A DNA stretch of 12,515 bases, from positions 1-12,515 of the forward strand of contig CAMWUB010000020.1 of the NCBI GenBank assembly GCA_947177345.1, given 5' to 3'. Under the pieces are notes generated by a model, which worked only from the letters and a program-made list of their open reading frames with translations, was not told where the DNA came from and ran no database searches. This stretch comes from an uncultured Ruminococcus sp. (GTDB taxonomy: Bacteria; Bacillota; Clostridia; Oscillospirales; Ruminococcaceae). The stretch's first letter is position 1; each line of letters opens with the position of its first letter. Positions 12,432 through 12,515 of this stretch are shown in pieces. The translations under genes and the position numbers were made by a program.

Positions 12432-12460
12432 ATTATATCACAACACAAACCACCTGTCAA
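12432..12460 (-). promoter_or_regulatory. Perfect consensus promoter of the dockerin gene
   Basis: On the minus strand TTGACA (12460-12455), a 17-bp spacer and TATAAT (12437-12432) with extended -10 TGA. Transcription should start near 12425, giving a leader of about 58 nt. The leader contains a second TTGACA near 12393-12388, which has no -10 box at the right distance. Confidence 0.8.
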
Positions 12461-12484
12461 GATATTTAACTATTTTATGTTAAA

Positions 12485-12515
12485 AAATATCCTCTGTCTT
12501 TTATCAGAACAGAGG
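12485..12515 (-). terminator. Terminator of a gene beyond the right edge
   Basis: CCTCTGT (12491-12497) pairs with ACAGAGG (12509-12515). On the minus strand it is followed by ATATTTTTTA. It therefore ends transcription of a minus-strand gene located beyond the window and shields the dockerin gene. Confidence 0.7.

Overview
The window looks like chromosome or integrated-element DNA from a low-GC Gram-positive anaerobe, most likely a Ruminococcus or a close relative. The main clue is the exported protein at the right end, which finishes in a type I dockerin. Other clues are the AT-rich intergenic DNA, strong AGGAGG-type ribosome sites, and promoters that nearly all read TTGACA, 17 bp, TATAAT with an extended -10 TGn. 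No integrase, relaxase, tRNA, rRNA, CRISPR array or insertion sequence is visible. The left two thirds nevertheless has the look of plasmid-derived or integrative-element cargo: a replication-type winged-helix protein, many small proteins of unknown family, a toxin-antitoxin-like pair and divergent regulated cassettes.

Left block, minus strand (1-2494): a strong promoter with a 12-bp perfect palindrome in its spacer drives a winged-helix protein of the plasmid/phage replication type and a 436-residue acidic protein. Beyond them lie a second strong promoter, a gene remnant with a 23-codon ORF, and the first 15 codons of a gene that runs off the left edge.

Central block, plus strand (2535-5788): a consensus promoter with an almost absent leader drives five tightly spaced genes. 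These encode a zinc-ribbon/J-domain protein, an unknown 192-residue protein, a stand-alone Spo0A C-terminal DNA-binding domain, an unknown 82-residue protein, and a membrane-anchored CbxX/CfxQ (SpoVK-like) AAA+ ATPase. A bidirectional terminator ends the operon.

Regulated cassette (5801-8806): a ribbon-helix-helix protein and an AAA-like ATPase fused to a PD-(D/E)XK nuclease domain form a minus-strand operon. Diverging from it, a plus-strand operon encodes a very acidic 74-residue protein and a 202-residue coiled-coil protein. Near-identical inverted repeats (14 of 15 bases) sit inside both promoters, so one repressor, probably the ribbon-helix-helix protein, is likely to control both arms.

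ncRNA locus (8840-9083): a perfect promoter is followed by about 165 nt that are non-coding and highly structured. A helix pairs the two ends, and the interior holds a UUCG-capped hairpin and a possible H-type pseudoknot. A long intrinsic terminator follows. This is the most interesting object in the window. It may belong to a known large clostridial ncRNA family (raiA-type is my first guess) or may be undescribed.

Right block, minus strand (9117-12515): a two-gene toxin-antitoxin-like pair, then a secreted dockerin protein of about 819 residues with its own promoter and terminator, and finally the terminator of a gene beyond the right edge.
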